Below, piece by piece: positions 8,871-17,811 of a stretch of DNA of 40,770 nucleotides (position 1 is the first letter of the stretch; the number at the start of each line of letters is the position of its first letter). A program made the position numbers and the translations under genes. This stretch comes from Rhodomicrobium udaipurense JA643. GTDB lineage: Bacteria; Pseudomonadota; Alphaproteobacteria; Rhizobiales; Rhodomicrobiaceae. The stretch is from contig NZ_JFZJ01000018.1 of assembly GCF_000636015.1 (NCBI RefSeq), positions 1-40,770 of the forward strand. Direction: 5' to 3'. The notes below the pieces were generated by a model, which searched no databases, was not told the DNA's origin, and worked only from the letters and a program-made list of their open reading frames with translations.

Positions 8871-11168
8871 CTAGAATTCTTTCCGGATGTTGATGCCGAA
8901 ATACCGGCTATCGTCACGCGGTACCCAGCGATAGATGTAGCCTGCCGTGCCCGGGGCTGCCGTCGCCGCCGAGCTTTGCAGGTAAGAGGCATAGGACTTG
9001 TCGAAGAGGTTCTTGCCGATGACAGCGAATTTCCAACCGTCATCTCTGTTGGTGAGCGTGATATCGGCGTCAACGATCCCGAAAGCCTTTTGGATAGTGT
9101 CGGGAGACTGCGCGAGGTCGTACTGCACATCGCTCTGCCAGCGCACGCGAGTGCCGAAATCGATGTCGTACTTGTCGTTCAGCGGCAGCAGATAATCCGC
9201 CCTGACATTTGCCTTCCATTTCGGCGTGAACGGCACCGTCTGCCCCTCGATTGGCCAGTTTCTGCCGACGATATCCGTGCTTGTTATGCGAGCATCTGTA
9301 TAGGCGATGCCGCCGCTCAGCGTGACGCGTTCTGTCGGCTTCGCGGTGAAGTCGAGTTCGACGCCCTGGCTCGTCACGGTGCCCGCATTGACGAGGTTCG
9401 TCACGACCGTGCCGCCGATCAGGTTCGGAAAGTTGGCCTGGAAATTTTCGAAATCGGTATGGAACGCAGCGGCGTTCAGAACAAGACGGTCGTCGAATAG
9501 CTTGGTCTTCACGCCGACCTCGAAGGACTCCGAAGTCTCCGGATCGAGCACCTTGCCCTGCGTGGCTGGCACCATGTTGAAGAAGACGTTATAGGCTGGC
9601 CCCTTGTAGCCGTGAGAATAAGTAGCGTACGTTGTAGCCCAGGGCGTCACGTCATATTCGAGCCCCGCTCGTTCAGCATAGCCCCATTTGAACACCTCAT
9701 CGGATGTATAGGGCGAGGAGACAGCTATTCCGGGAACGGCGGAGGCTGACGTGCTCGTGCGTGTGTGGTGATAGCTGAGATTATCGCCAATAACGCGCCA
9801 GCCCGCAACGGCGCGCAGAGACGAGGTCAAGTTTACGGTGTTCTCGTTGAACGCTGCGATGTTATCGCTTGTGATGCCATATGAAGCGAAGCCGCTGTTT
9901 ACCACGGGGCCAACCTGGGTCGTCGTTCGCCTGTAGGTTTCGCTGTCTGCGGCGTGTAGATAGTAGAGGCCGCCCACATACTCGATGAACTGTCCCTTCT
10001 GGGACGCAAGTCTCAGTTCCTGTGAGAACTGATCGAAATTGACCTTGCCGACGTCCGATTGTTGCGGCGTAACGGCGGTCAGGACCGAAGTTCTATCTTG
10101 ATCCTGATACTGATAGTTGTTCCAGAAGCGATATGCCGTGATCGATGTCACGGTGTGGTTGAGAACTTTCCAGTCGAGTTGAAGCGACGCGCCGCCGTTG
10201 TCGTCGTCCGCATGGGTGGGAGTATTTATGTTGACGGAGCGGTTATCGCTCGACGGCACGACCGGTGCGATGATACCTCCGAAGGCCGGATAAGGGGTCT
10301 TCACGCCACCGGGATAGGAGACGGTTGAACTAGTGATGACGCCGGTCGGGTTGGTTTCTCGGGAATGCAGATAATCGATCGCGATCAGCGCCTTGAGATT
10401 GCTGGAGGGCGTTATTTCGAGCTTCGTGCGGAAGCCCTCATGCGACGAGCCGTTCACCGTATCGCCGTTGAAAACGTTGGTGACGTTGCCGTCGTAGTTG
10501 CTGAGGATCACACCGAAAAGACCGTTGACCGTGCCGGGAACGATCGCGCCCGAGGCGGCTGTCTTCAGACGGGTTTCGTTCTTGTCATAATACGATAGGT
10601 CCACGTAGCCGTGCAGGTCGGCGGTCGGTTGCGCCGTTGTAACGCTGACCACACCTGCGGAGGAGTTCTTGCCGAAGAGGGTGCCCTGCGGACCGCGCAG
10701 CACCTCGATGCGGTCCACGTCGAGCAGGTTGAGAGTGGCCTGCCCCGGACGCGCGAGGACAACACCGTCTACGACCGTCGAAACGGAAGGTTCCGCGCCA
10801 GGTGAAGTCGTCACCGTGCCAACGCCGCGAATGAAAAGCCCCTGATCCTTGTTAGACGCGCCATCGCGGAAGTTCAAGCTCGGAACGATGGTCGAAATGT
10901 CGTTGATGTTATTGAGGTTTTCCTTCTCGTCCTGCTTCCCGTCAACGACCGTCACCGCGACCGGAACCTTCTGAAGAGACTCCTCGGTGAGCGTCGCCGT
11001 CACGACAACGTCCGCGATCGTGGCTGCAGCCTGCCCCTGCGTAGTCTGATTACCTGTCGCGGGCGTAGCGGTGGATGGCTGCGCCTCCTGCGCATTCGCT
11101 GTCATTGCGTAGACCAACGGGGAGCCAAATGCGACAGCGCCGACAAGCACCCTCACGCAAATACTCAA
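8871..11168 (-). CDS. TonB-dependent outer-membrane receptor
   Basis: This 765-residue receptor would import a scarce nutrient across the outer membrane using TonB energy. It has an N-terminal signal sequence ending near ANAQEAQ. The plug domain (about residues 60-180) includes LQKVPVAVTVVDG, GLFIRGVGT and the hallmark VEVLRGPQGTLFGKNSSAG-like segment (IEVLRGPQGTLFGKNSSAG). A long beta-barrel follows, ending in the outer-membrane C-terminal signature YFGINIRKEF with terminal Phe. The nearby ExbB/ExbD/TonB genes on the same strand could energise it. The ligand cannot be read from sequence; siderophores, cobalamin and sulfate esters or sulfonates are all possible for this family. No Fur box was recognised upstream. 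Confidence 0.93.
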   Translation of the reverse strand: MSICVRVLVGAVAFGSPLVYAMTANAQEAQPSTATPATGNQTTQGQAAATIADVVVTATLTEESLQKVPVAVTVVDGKQDEKENLNNINDISTIVPSLNFRDGASNKDQGLFIRGVGTVTTSPGAEPSVSTVVDGVVLARPGQATLNLLDVDRIEVLRGPQGTLFGKNSSAGVVSVTTAQPTADLHGYVDLSYYDKNETRLKTAASGAIVPGTVNGLFGVILSNYDGNVTNVFNGDTVNGSSHEGFRTKLEITPSSNLKALIAIDYLHSRETNPTGVITSSTVSYPGGVKTPYPAFGGIIAPVVPSSDNRSVNINTPTHADDDNGGASLQLDWKVLNHTVTSITAYRFWNNYQYQDQDRTSVLTAVTPQQSDVGKVNFDQFSQELRLASQKGQFIEYVGGLYYLHAADSETYRRTTTQVGPVVNSGFASYGITSDNIAAFNENTVNLTSSLRAVAGWRVIGDNLSYHHTRTSTSASAVPGIAVSSPYTSDEVFKWGYAERAGLEYDVTPWATTYATYSHGYKGPAYNVFFNMVPATQGKVLDPETSESFEVGVKTKLFDDRLVLNAAAFHTDFENFQANFPNLIGGTVVTNLVNAGTVTSQGVELDFTAKPTERVTLSGGIAYTDARITSTDIVGRNWPIEGQTVPFTPKWKANVRADYLLPLNDKYDIDFGTRVRWQSDVQYDLAQSPDTIQKAFGIVDADITLTNRDDGWKFAVIGKNLFDKSYASYLQSSAATAAPGTAGYIYRWVPRDDSRYFGINIRKEF

Positions 11169-11239
11169 ATTTCTATTGATTTAGTCAAATATCAATGCTG
11201 GGTCTGCATATTCGTCGATGCTATTTGATGTTTGATCGG

Positions 11240-11660
11240 CTTTCTCTCCAGACGACGTAAAATGCTCACCCTCGACCGGGAACGGGGCCATCGCTTAGCT
11301 GCAACTTGCATTAGCGGCAAAGCGTTCTCGCTCTCACCCATTTTGGTGCCGAAACGGGCTTCGCAAATGCGCGCCAGATCCTCGCGGATGAAGGCCGAGC
11401 GGCCATCGACCTCGGGATCGGGGCCTCCAGGACAATGCACATCCGCTCGGCCTGCTCGTGCGGCGCAAGGCGGGGTGGGCGCCCGTCGCTCCAGCAATCG
11501 TAAAGCCCGTCCGGGCCTTGCGCCTTATGGCGGATGACCCGTCCCTGAGCGTCTGGCGGTCCATCCCGGCCGCTTCCGCAGCCTCTTTTGGACCCATGCC
11601 CGAAAGCGCATTGGCGATCGCAAGCAACCGCCGCGCCACGCGCGGATTGACTTCAAGACC
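11240..11660 (-). pseudogene. Relic of an IS630-type transposase (N-terminal part)
   Basis: Minus-strand frames spell pieces of the helix-turn-helix N-terminus of IS630-family transposases: ARRLLAIANALSGMGPKEAA, then AAGMDRQTLRDG, then in another frame GPDPEVDGRSAFIREDLARI and CEARFGTKM. The frame changes at least once and the catalytic DDE part is missing, so this is a decayed fragment. No terminal inverted repeats were found. It lies directly beyond the point where ExbD loses its normal C-terminus. Boundaries are approximate. Confidence 0.7.
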
Positions 11661-11718
11661 TGGCCAGTTTGCTAAGGATCGCCGGAGACCGATCCCTTCG
11701 AATCATAAGGGTTGGGAA

Positions 11719-12060
11719 TTACCTTCGACGCAGTGAAATCGCGACACAGCAACACGAGTCAATTTCGATACGGCGGTATAGTTGCAGCGTCGAGAGAAGC
11801 TGCTCCGGCGGAACTTCTTCCGTCCCGACGAAGTACTGCCCCGCAGCGTTCACACTGACCGCAAGCGGCGGCTTCTGGTCGTTGAGGGGCTTTGCCTGCG
11901 TCTTGGGAAGATCAACCGGCACACCGGCCGTCATCATCGGCGCGGCGACCATGAACACGATGAGGAGCACAAGCATCACGTCGACGAGCGGCGTGACGTT
12001 GATCTCGTTCATCGGGGCGTCGTCCGACGCGTCGTCGGAACTACGCAGCGAGGCGCCCAT
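11719..12060 (-). pseudogene. exbD: ExbD/TolR, C-terminally truncated
   Basis: The start at 12060 is chosen for the good AAGGAGAG site just upstream; it overlaps the exbB end by 20 bases. The N-terminal half is a normal ExbD: the short cytoplasmic segment, MNEINVTPLVDVMLVLLIVF with its transmembrane helix and essential Asp, and the first periplasmic part VPVDLPKTQAKPLND. After LLSTLQ the sequence turns into unrelated residues (LYRRIEIDSCCCVAISLRRR) and stops. Total length is 113 residues, against about 135-145 for the family. The lost part is the periplasmic C-terminal domain. An IS630 relic follows immediately, so an old insertion is the likely cause. It may be non-functional; a partial role is possible because the proton-coupling helix is kept. 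Confidence 0.8.
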
Positions 12061-12781
12061 GGGTCTCTCCTTTCGCAAGCTGTCTGGATAGTTCGACGCC
12101 ATACACTTCAACGAACGTCTTCAGGCTCTTGCCAAACTGCCCGATATTGCCGTTGATGCGATTGTAGAACACCACCGCCGGGATGGCAGCGACGAGGCCG
12201 AGCGCGGTGGCGAAAAGCGCCTCCGCGATGCCAGGCGCGACGACCGCGAGGCTGGTATTGTTCGAGGCGGCGATACCCTGAAAACTGTTCATGATGCCCC
12301 AGACGGTGCCGAACAGGCCGACAAAAGGAGACACCGCGCCGATGGTGGCAAGGCTCTGCAGGCCGCCTTTCAGCCGATCCAGGGTGTTGCTGCTGGCGAG
12401 CTGCCCGACGCGATAAACGCGGTCCAGAAGGCTCTCCTGTTGGGCCGCGCTGTGGCGCAGATCCGCCGAGCGCTTGTTCTCTTCGATCATCGACTGGTAG
12501 ACGACGCGAAGCGGATCGTCCGGCTTCACCTTGAGGAAGGTTTCGGAGAGATCCGTAAGAGGAACACCGTGGGCGAGGCTCTTCAGCAGAAGCTTTGCGC
12601 GCGCATTCAGGATCGCCAGCTGAATCGACTTCGCTGCGATGATGCCCCAACCCCATGCGGAGGCGAGGATGAGGAGCCCCATCACGGCCTTTACGACGAT
12701 ATCGGCCTGCTGGAACAACTCCAGCGGGGTCAGGATATGGGCGGTGCCTGCGGCAGCAAGGCTCGAAGCGGGATCGGCCAT
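12041..12781 (-). CDS. exbB: ExbB/TolQ proton channel protein
   Basis: This 246-residue inner-membrane protein works with ExbD to drive TonB by the proton gradient. Visible are a first transmembrane segment (VVKAVMGLLILASAWGWGII), a long cytoplasmic loop, and the conserved MotA/TolQ block GLQSLATIGAVSPFVGLFGT with the two C-terminal helices (IAEALFATALGLVAAIPAVV). It is followed with overlap by the truncated exbD and preceded by tonB on the same strand, forming a TonB-ExbB-ExbD module. The sequence resembles ExbB of alphaproteobacteria in size. Confidence 0.92.
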   Translation of the reverse strand: MADPASSLAAAGTAHILTPLELFQQADIVVKAVMGLLILASAWGWGIIAAKSIQLAILNARAKLLLKSLAHGVPLTDLSETFLKVKPDDPLRVVYQSMIEENKRSADLRHSAAQQESLLDRVYRVGQLASSNTLDRLKGGLQSLATIGAVSPFVGLFGTVWGIMNSFQGIAASNNTSLAVVAPGIAEALFATALGLVAAIPAVVFYNRINGNIGQFGKSLKTFVEVYGVELSRQLAKGETHGRLAA

Positions 12782-12810
12782 TGTATGTCCTTTTGTAGTT
12801 TATCAGTTTG

Positions 12811-13542
12811 CTATTGGAAGCGATAGACGATCGCGCCGGCGATCCGGTAGCTCTTCGCTCCAAGGCTTGGCGGCGCCGGGAACGGAGCCGACCGCGCGAG
12901 CGCCTCGGAAACAGCCCGATCGAGCGCCGCATTGCCGGAGTTCACGACCGACTTCGAGACGAGTTCTCCACCCGCACCGATCACGATCACATAGCTGATG
13001 CGCACCGACTGCCCTCGCGAGAGCGCCGACTTCGGAAAGCCACTACCGGCGACGCGGTTGATGCGCTGATAGACCTTGTTGGCGTAGTCGCTCGGAACTG
13101 CGCCGGGAGTTTGCGCCGTTGCGGGTCTCGGCTTGGGCTTCGGTTGCTGCTTTGGCGGCGGCTCCACGGGCTTCGGCGGCGGTGGCTCTTCCTTCACTGG
13201 CTCGGGCTCCGCTGTCGGCTCTGGCGGCGGCGGCTCGGGAGCGACCTCGGGCTCCGGCGGCGCAGGCGGCTGCTCTGGTTCTTCCGGAACAGGGTCTTCG
13301 TAAACGACTTCGACGGGGGCCTCGAGAGTAATCGGCGGCGCCTCAAAATTGAACGTAAGCAGAGCGAAGAGCGCCGCAGAATAGATGCCAATCCCCGACA
13401 AGATGAGAGCATAGGGCTGTCGGCGCGCATCAAGACCTAACACTGCGCCCGAAATGGGAACCAGTTCACCTTCCTGCCGGACAGGCAGCGAAAATGCTGC
13501 ATCGGGCGGGACTGAACACCTAGTAAAGCCCAAGCAGATCAT
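12811..13542 (-). CDS. tonB: TonB energy-transducing protein
   Basis: This protein couples inner-membrane energy to outer-membrane receptors. From the ATG at 13542 it has 243 residues (a TTG four codons earlier is possible). A single N-terminal membrane anchor (YALILSGIGIYSAALFALLT) is followed by a Pro/Glu-rich then Pro/Lys-rich periplasmic spacer (about residues 75-140) such as PEEPEQPPAPPEPEVAPEPP. The C-terminal TonB domain has VYQRINRVAGSGFPKSALSR and VRISYVIVIGAGGELVS. It lies just upstream of exbB and shares its direction with the receptor gene, which it probably serves. Length is normal. Confidence 0.92.
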   Translation of the reverse strand: MICLGFTRCSVPPDAAFSLPVRQEGELVPISGAVLGLDARRQPYALILSGIGIYSAALFALLTFNFEAPPITLEAPVEVVYEDPVPEEPEQPPAPPEPEVAPEPPPPEPTAEPEPVKEEPPPPKPVEPPPKQQPKPKPRPATAQTPGAVPSDYANKVYQRINRVAGSGFPKSALSRGQSVRISYVIVIGAGGELVSKSVVNSGNAALDRAVSEALARSAPFPAPPSLGAKSYRIAGAIVYRFQ

Positions 13543-14180
13543 TTTGCGCCACAATGCAATCGGTGAACGATATCTGTTGCGACGCCAGAGACTGTTTTTT
13601 TCCGATTAGGTGTTCGACCTGCCCGGGACACGATCCAACAAGCCGCCTAAACCCGAGGCGCAGTTCCCCAAATTGTCGTTTGTGATCGCCTGATACCATG
13701 CGGTGGCATACACAGCCTCGCGCCGCATCGCGAAGGGCTATAGCAACGACGAACTCAAGGCGATCTCCGCCTAACCTCAGACCAAGAATTGAGACTCGAC
13801 CACCGTGGCGCTGGATACTTCTCCGGCCCTGAAAGCGGTGAGTTGGCTTTAGAGCACGGTTTCCGGCAGACCGGAAAGATTGCGGATGGCTCCTTGCTTG
13901 CGAGTATGCCCGTTGCGGCGAGCGCAGAAGCGCTTCCCCGCCAGAAAACGAAACGCCGGCGTCATCTTAGCCAGTCGAAGTCCCGGGTTCCGATTCTTAA
14001 CACCCATTGACATCGTTGCCTTCGAGTCAGGTCGCCGCCGGCGTGGCGGCCGAGCGTCTCCGGCGCAAAACTAATTTCCCATAATTCTATCGACTTTTGA
14101 ACGTGGAAATGTTTTTTGGTTTATGCGCTTCTCGCGCGAATTTATGATCCTTCTCCGGCAAATGGCAGAAAGGGAATACG
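13543..14180. other. Intergenic region with a spaced inverted repeat, no gene seen
   Basis: About 640 bases separate the divergent tonB and Rrf2 genes. Frames here are short, overlap on both strands and match nothing I recognise. GAACACCTA (13514-13522, inside the tonB N-terminal region) is repeated inverted as TAGGTGTTC (13607-13615) on the other side of the tonB start, which could be a looped operator. The stretch before 14180 is locally AT-rich and presumably holds the Rrf2 promoter. Confidence 0.5.
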
Positions 14181-14639
14181 TTGCTGACCGCGAAAGGAAA
14201 ATACGGGCTCAAGGCCATGACGCATCTCGCGCGGCTTGCTCCCGGTGAGATCGCTCAGGTTTCGGAAATCGCCGAAGCGAACTCGATTCCGAAAAAGTTC
14301 CTCGACCAGATTTTCAGCGAACTGCGCAAGGCGGGGTTCGTCTTTTCCAAGAAGGGCAAGGCAGGCGGTTATGCCCTGGCGAAAGAGGCGTCGAATATTA
14401 ACATCGGCGACATCGTGCGCGTGCTGGACGGTCCGCTCGCCCCGATCCCTTGCGCGAGCGTCACCGCTTATCGCGCCTGCGACGATTGTGATTGCGACGA
14501 ATGCGAAGTCCGCGCCATCATGGTGGAGGTGCGCAACGCGATTTCCGTCGTGCTCGACAATCGCACACTCGCCCAATTCGCGGGGTTGAAATCGCCCAGA
14601 CGGCGCGTCGGCGCAGCGCACGCATCGGTAGCGGCCTGA
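14181..14639 (+). CDS. Rrf2-family transcriptional regulator, cysteine-rich
   Basis: This 152-residue regulator has the Rrf2 winged helix at the N-terminus (MLTAKGKYGLKAMTHLARL, IPKKFLDQIFSELRKAGFV and the wing KKGKAGGYALAK). The region that binds an Fe-S cluster in IscR, NsrR and RirA is present at about residues 93-113 and holds five cysteines: PCASVTAYRACDDC followed by DCDEC (spacing CX8CX2CXCX2C). IscR has three. An iron-sulfur or thiol sensing role is a reasonable inference. The start is a TTG with a GAAAGGG-like site upstream. It lies between a TonB module and a sulfonate transporter and next to cysteine desulfurase genes, so it may control sulfur or iron supply, as CymR, IscR and RirA do. 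It is convergent with the following transporter operon. Confidence 0.88.
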   Translation: MLTAKGKYGLKAMTHLARLAPGEIAQVSEIAEANSIPKKFLDQIFSELRKAGFVFSKKGKAGGYALAKEASNINIGDIVRVLDGPLAPIPCASVTAYRACDDCDCDECEVRAIMVEVRNAISVVLDNRTLAQFAGLKSPRRRVGAAHASVAA

Positions 14640-14657
14640 CAGGCGCGACGCGGCGGC

Positions 14658-15491
14658 TCACACCTCTCTGAGGATTCTCGCTCCCACAGAAGCGACCGCC
14701 GGATCGTAGCTGCGCCTCGGGCGAGGGAGATCGATTTCGAGGTCGAGCGCTATGTGCCCGTCGCGCAGAACCAGCACGCGGTCGGCCAACGTGGCGGCCT
14801 CGGCTACGTCGTGCGTGATAAGCAAGGTGGTGAAGCCGTGCTCCTGCCAGATGCGCTCGGTCAGTTGATGCATCTCCGCACGGGTCAGCGCGTCGAGAGC
14901 GCCGAACGGCTCGTCCAGCAGCAGGATGCCCGGCCTCGACACGAGCGCGCGGGCGAGCGATACGCGCTGACGCTGCCCGCCTGAAAGCACAGTGGGCCAG
15001 TCCTTCTCACGGCCCGAAAGCCCGACATCGGCCAGCGCGTCGGCAGCATCTTCGCGCCAGCCCGTCTCGCGGCTTATGCCGACATTTCCGATCACGGTTT
15101 CCCACGGCAGAAGCCGCGCATCCTGAAACAGGAGGCGCACGCTTTTCTGAAGCCCGCTCGTCGGCTTGCCATCAATGACGACCTCGCCCGACGTCGGCGC
15201 ATCGAGGCCGGTGATGAGGCGCATGAGCGTGGTCTTGCCTCCGCCCGAGCGCCCGACGATGGCGACGAATTGCCCGGCGGGGATTTCGAGATCGATTTCC
15301 TTCAGAACCTGCCGGTCGCCGAACGACTTGCCGACCGCGCGGAAGGCGAGCGACAGCCCCTCGACCCCCGGCGTCGCCCGTGACTTCGACGCTGCGGGCG
15401 CGCCGCCTTCCTTCTCAGGAGCAGTGCCAGCCCGTTCGGAGACGGACCGGCGGGTTGCGAGACGACCGAACGCGCCTTCGGCAAGGGTCAT
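14658..15491 (-). CDS. ssuB: Aliphatic sulfonate ABC transporter ATP-binding protein, SsuB-like
   Basis: This 277-residue ATPase has Walker A GRSGGGKTT, the Q-loop region FQDARLLPW, signature LSGGQRQRVSLARAL, Walker B ILLLDEPFGALDALT and LITHDVAEA. The GRSGGGKTT form is characteristic of SsuB rather than TauB. About 50 residues precede the ATPase fold, longer than usual and rich in Ala, Arg and Ser. The ATG at 15491 overlaps the permease stop by four bases (ATGA), showing translational coupling. It is the last gene of a binding protein-permease-ATPase operon. Confidence 0.93.
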   Translation of the reverse strand: MTLAEGAFGRLATRRSVSERAGTAPEKEGGAPAASKSRATPGVEGLSLAFRAVGKSFGDRQVLKEIDLEIPAGQFVAIVGRSGGGKTTLMRLITGLDAPTSGEVVIDGKPTSGLQKSVRLLFQDARLLPWETVIGNVGISRETGWREDAADALADVGLSGREKDWPTVLSGGQRQRVSLARALVSRPGILLLDEPFGALDALTRAEMHQLTERIWQEHGFTTLLITHDVAEAATLADRVLVLRDGHIALDLEIDLPRPRRSYDPAVASVGARILREV

Positions 15492-16372
15492 GCGATCACC
15501 TTTTGATAGGATGGATGCCACGCGAGGGCCCGCTGTTCGAGCGCGCGCGTCAGCGAGTCGGCCAGTTTGCCGAGCACCGCGTAGATGATGATGCCGAGGA
15601 GCACGACATCGGTCTGAAGAAATTCGCGAGCATTCATGGTCATGTAGCCGATGCCCTCCGATGAGGCGATGGTCTCCGCCACGATGAGCGTCAGCCACAT
15701 GATGCCGAGCGCATAGCGAAGCCCGACCAGCACCGAGGGAAGCGCGCCCGGCAAAATCACGCGCCGGAACAGCGCGAACTGCGACAGGCCGTAGACGCGC
15801 GCCATTTCGATCAGGCCCTTGTCGACGGTGCGGATTCCGTGAAACGTGTTGAGATAGATCGGGAAGAACACGCCGATGGCCACGAGGAAAAGCTTCGCCT
15901 CCTCGCCGATGCCGAACCACAGGATTACGAGCGGGATGATCGCGAGATGCGGTACATTGCGGATCATCTGCAGGAGCGAATCGAGCAGAGTCTCGGCGCT
16001 TTTCGAAAGGCCGTTCAGCACGCCAAGGAAGAAGCCGATTGAGCCGCCGACGAGAAGGCCCGCTAGCGCGCGCTCCGTGCTGATCGCGGCATGATGGAAC
16101 AGTGCGCCGGTCTTTGCCGTCGCCCAGAAGGCGATTGCCACGTCGCTCGGCGCGGGCAGAACGCGCGCGGGAATGAACCCTGCGCGACACCCTGCTTCCC
16201 AGATCGCCAGAAGGAGGAGGGGCAGCGCCCAGGGCGCCAGCGCCGCACCGAGGCGCCAGCCGAATGTCGGCCCGCGCCTCTTCGCAGTCGAAGACGGCGC
16301 GGTTCCGGAAGGGCGCGACACCGTTGCCGTCGCGCCTTTTTCGATGGTTTTCCTGTCCGCGTGAATATTCAC
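15488..16372 (-). CDS. ssuC: Aliphatic sulfonate ABC transporter permease, SsuC-like
   Basis: This 294-residue inner-membrane permease has an N-terminal cytoplasmic tail, then about six hydrophobic segments (for example LGAALAPWALPLLLLAIWEA) and the ATPase-docking loop ARVYGLSQFALFRRVILPGA. It also has the family segment ILPAPSDVAIAFWATAKTGA-like sequence near residue 75 (VLPAPSDVAIAFWATAKTGA). The start is GTG at 16372. It sits between ssuA and ssuB in the standard A-C-B order on the minus strand. Sulfonate is the likely solute by family resemblance. Confidence 0.93.
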   Translation of the reverse strand: MNIHADRKTIEKGATATVSRPSGTAPSSTAKRRGPTFGWRLGAALAPWALPLLLLAIWEAGCRAGFIPARVLPAPSDVAIAFWATAKTGALFHHAAISTERALAGLLVGGSIGFFLGVLNGLSKSAETLLDSLLQMIRNVPHLAIIPLVILWFGIGEEAKLFLVAIGVFFPIYLNTFHGIRTVDKGLIEMARVYGLSQFALFRRVILPGALPSVLVGLRYALGIMWLTLIVAETIASSEGIGYMTMNAREFLQTDVVLLGIIIYAVLGKLADSLTRALEQRALAWHPSYQKVIA

Positions 16373-16505
16373 TGGCTGGCTCGCTTTCCCGGCTGCGCGG
16401 CAACGCCGCTTCCCGCGATCTCCCCGTAGGGACTGGGTTTCACGTTCACCGCACAGTGCTGATGTCGATGTGCGAGGGGAAGCAGCGGACGGAGGCTCCG
16501 CTCCC

Positions 16506-17456
16506 TCACGAGCCAGCCTTCCAGACGGCGTCGGACACGATGATCGGCTTCGGGAGAAGGCCGAGCGCGAGGAAAGTGTCGGCGATATTCTGCTGCGCCT
16601 TCACCACATCGTCGCTGATCGGCACGATGCCGTAGCCCTGCCGTTCGAGCGCGAGTTCAAGGATCGGAGCGGGAACGCCCGTCGATGCGCTCAGTTGCGC
16701 CGCCGCCGCTTTCGGATCGGCCTTGACCCAGGCGTCGACGCTGCGCAGTTCCTCGATCACGGCCTTGACCGCTTCGGGATGTTCAGCCGCGAGCTTCTTC
16801 GACGCGAAATAGAACTGGTAGTTGTCGACAATGCCCTTGCCGTCAGCCAACTGCCGCGCTCCGAGCGTGACTTCGGCGGCCGCCTGGAAGGGGTCCCAAA
16901 TCACCCACGCGTCGACCGCGCCCTTTTCGAAGGCGGCGCGCGCGTCGGCGGGCGTGAGGAACACGGGCGTGATGTCAGAATAGGCCACACCGGCTTTTTC
17001 AAGCGCCTTCACGAGCAGGTAATGCACGTTCGAGCCCTTGTTCAGCGCAACCTTCTTGCCTTTCAGTTCGGCGACAGATTTGAGCGGGCTGTCCTTCGGA
17101 ACGAGAATGGCCTCGCCGCGCTCGGCTGGCGGTTCATGGGCGATGTAGAGGAGCGGCGCGCCGGCAGCCTGCGCGAAGATCGGCGGGGCTTCGCCCGTGT
17201 TGGTGATGTCGATTGCACCGACGTTCAGCGCCTCGAGAAGCTGCGGTCCCGCCGGAAACTCGGTCCAGGTGACCTTGTATCCGAGATCGCCGAGCTTCTT
17301 TTCGAGCGTGCCTTTGCTCTTCAGAAGGATGAGCTTGCCGTATTTCTGAAAGCCGACGCGGACGGTCTTGTCCTGCGCGTCAGCTGTGCCAGCCGCGAAA
17401 ACGGACGTCAGCGCGAAGGCGGAAGCGAGAAACGCCTTGCGGAGCGATAAGCGCAT
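16506..17456 (-). CDS. ssuA: Aliphatic sulfonate-binding periplasmic protein, SsuA-like
   Basis: This is the periplasmic binding protein of the transporter, 316 residues from the ATG at 17456. The start is chosen because a clear signal peptide follows (MRLSLRKAFLASAFALTSVF, cleavage after TADA); the frame extends further upstream without a signal. The mature protein begins TVRVGFQKYGKLILLKSKGT, typical of SsuA, and carries the family block GSNVHYLLVKALEKAGV and the WVIWDPFQAAAE segment near the solute site. It is first in the operon, with a promoter and a palindrome just upstream. Confidence 0.93.
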   Translation of the reverse strand: MRLSLRKAFLASAFALTSVFAAGTADAQDKTVRVGFQKYGKLILLKSKGTLEKKLGDLGYKVTWTEFPAGPQLLEALNVGAIDITNTGEAPPIFAQAAGAPLLYIAHEPPAERGEAILVPKDSPLKSVAELKGKKVALNKGSNVHYLLVKALEKAGVAYSDITPVFLTPADARAAFEKGAVDAWVIWDPFQAAAEVTLGARQLADGKGIVDNYQFYFASKKLAAEHPEAVKAVIEELRSVDAWVKADPKAAAAQLSASTGVPAPILELALERQGYGIVPISDDVVKAQQNIADTFLALGLLPKPIIVSDAVWKAGS

Positions 17457-17494
17457 GAAAATCCCCAAGTTGACCCACGGAATGATGAGGGCTG

Positions 17495-17524
17495 ATAATG
17501 AGGAAAAACGGACGGGCATGTCAA
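17495..17524 (-). promoter_or_regulatory. Likely sigma-70-type promoter of the ssuACB operon
   Basis: On the minus strand a perfect -35 TTGACA (17519-17524) is followed after 18 bases by CATTAT (17495-17500), matching the -10 consensus at four of six positions. The start codon of ssuA is about 40 bases further on. Supported only by motif match and position. Confidence 0.5.
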
Positions 17525-17532
17525 AAACAATG

Positions 17533-17549
17533 TCAGTATATTTTACTGA
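17533..17549. promoter_or_regulatory. 17-bp palindrome upstream of ssuA
   Basis: TCAGTA-TATTT-TACTGA is a perfect 6-bp inverted repeat with a 5-base AT spacer. It lies just upstream of the predicted -35 box, where an activator would bind. The regulator is unknown; a partial copy (TCAGTAT, 20888-20894) occurs upstream of the encapsulin gene. Confidence 0.5.
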
Positions 17550-17736
17550 GATACTCATCATTATGACTCGCCGCGTAGGATATTTTTGCCGCGCGCTCTC
17601 GCGGGGCGCTACCTGTGTTTTGCGAGCGCATGTGGACACGTCACCGCTCTCTCGCCTCGCGCGATGGGCTGAGAACGTCTTTCTTTTTTGCCGGGGCTTG
17701 GCAAACGCCGGGAACGTGGCGTGGGGCGCGGACGCA

Positions 17737-17764
17737 AAAACCGGAGCTTGAGGGCTCCGGTTTT
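17737..17764 (-). terminator. Rho-independent terminator after the cysteine desulfurase gene
   Basis: AAAACCGGAGC (17737-17747) pairs with GCTCCGGTTTT (17754-17764) around a 6-base loop. With the A-run on one side and T-run on the other it can act in both directions. It follows the stop of the minus-strand cysteine desulfurase by about 50 bases. Confidence 0.88.
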
Positions 17765-17811
17765 CATCAGTTTCGTTCTGCCGAGGCAGGTAATTTCCAC
17801 CGGGATCGGAT

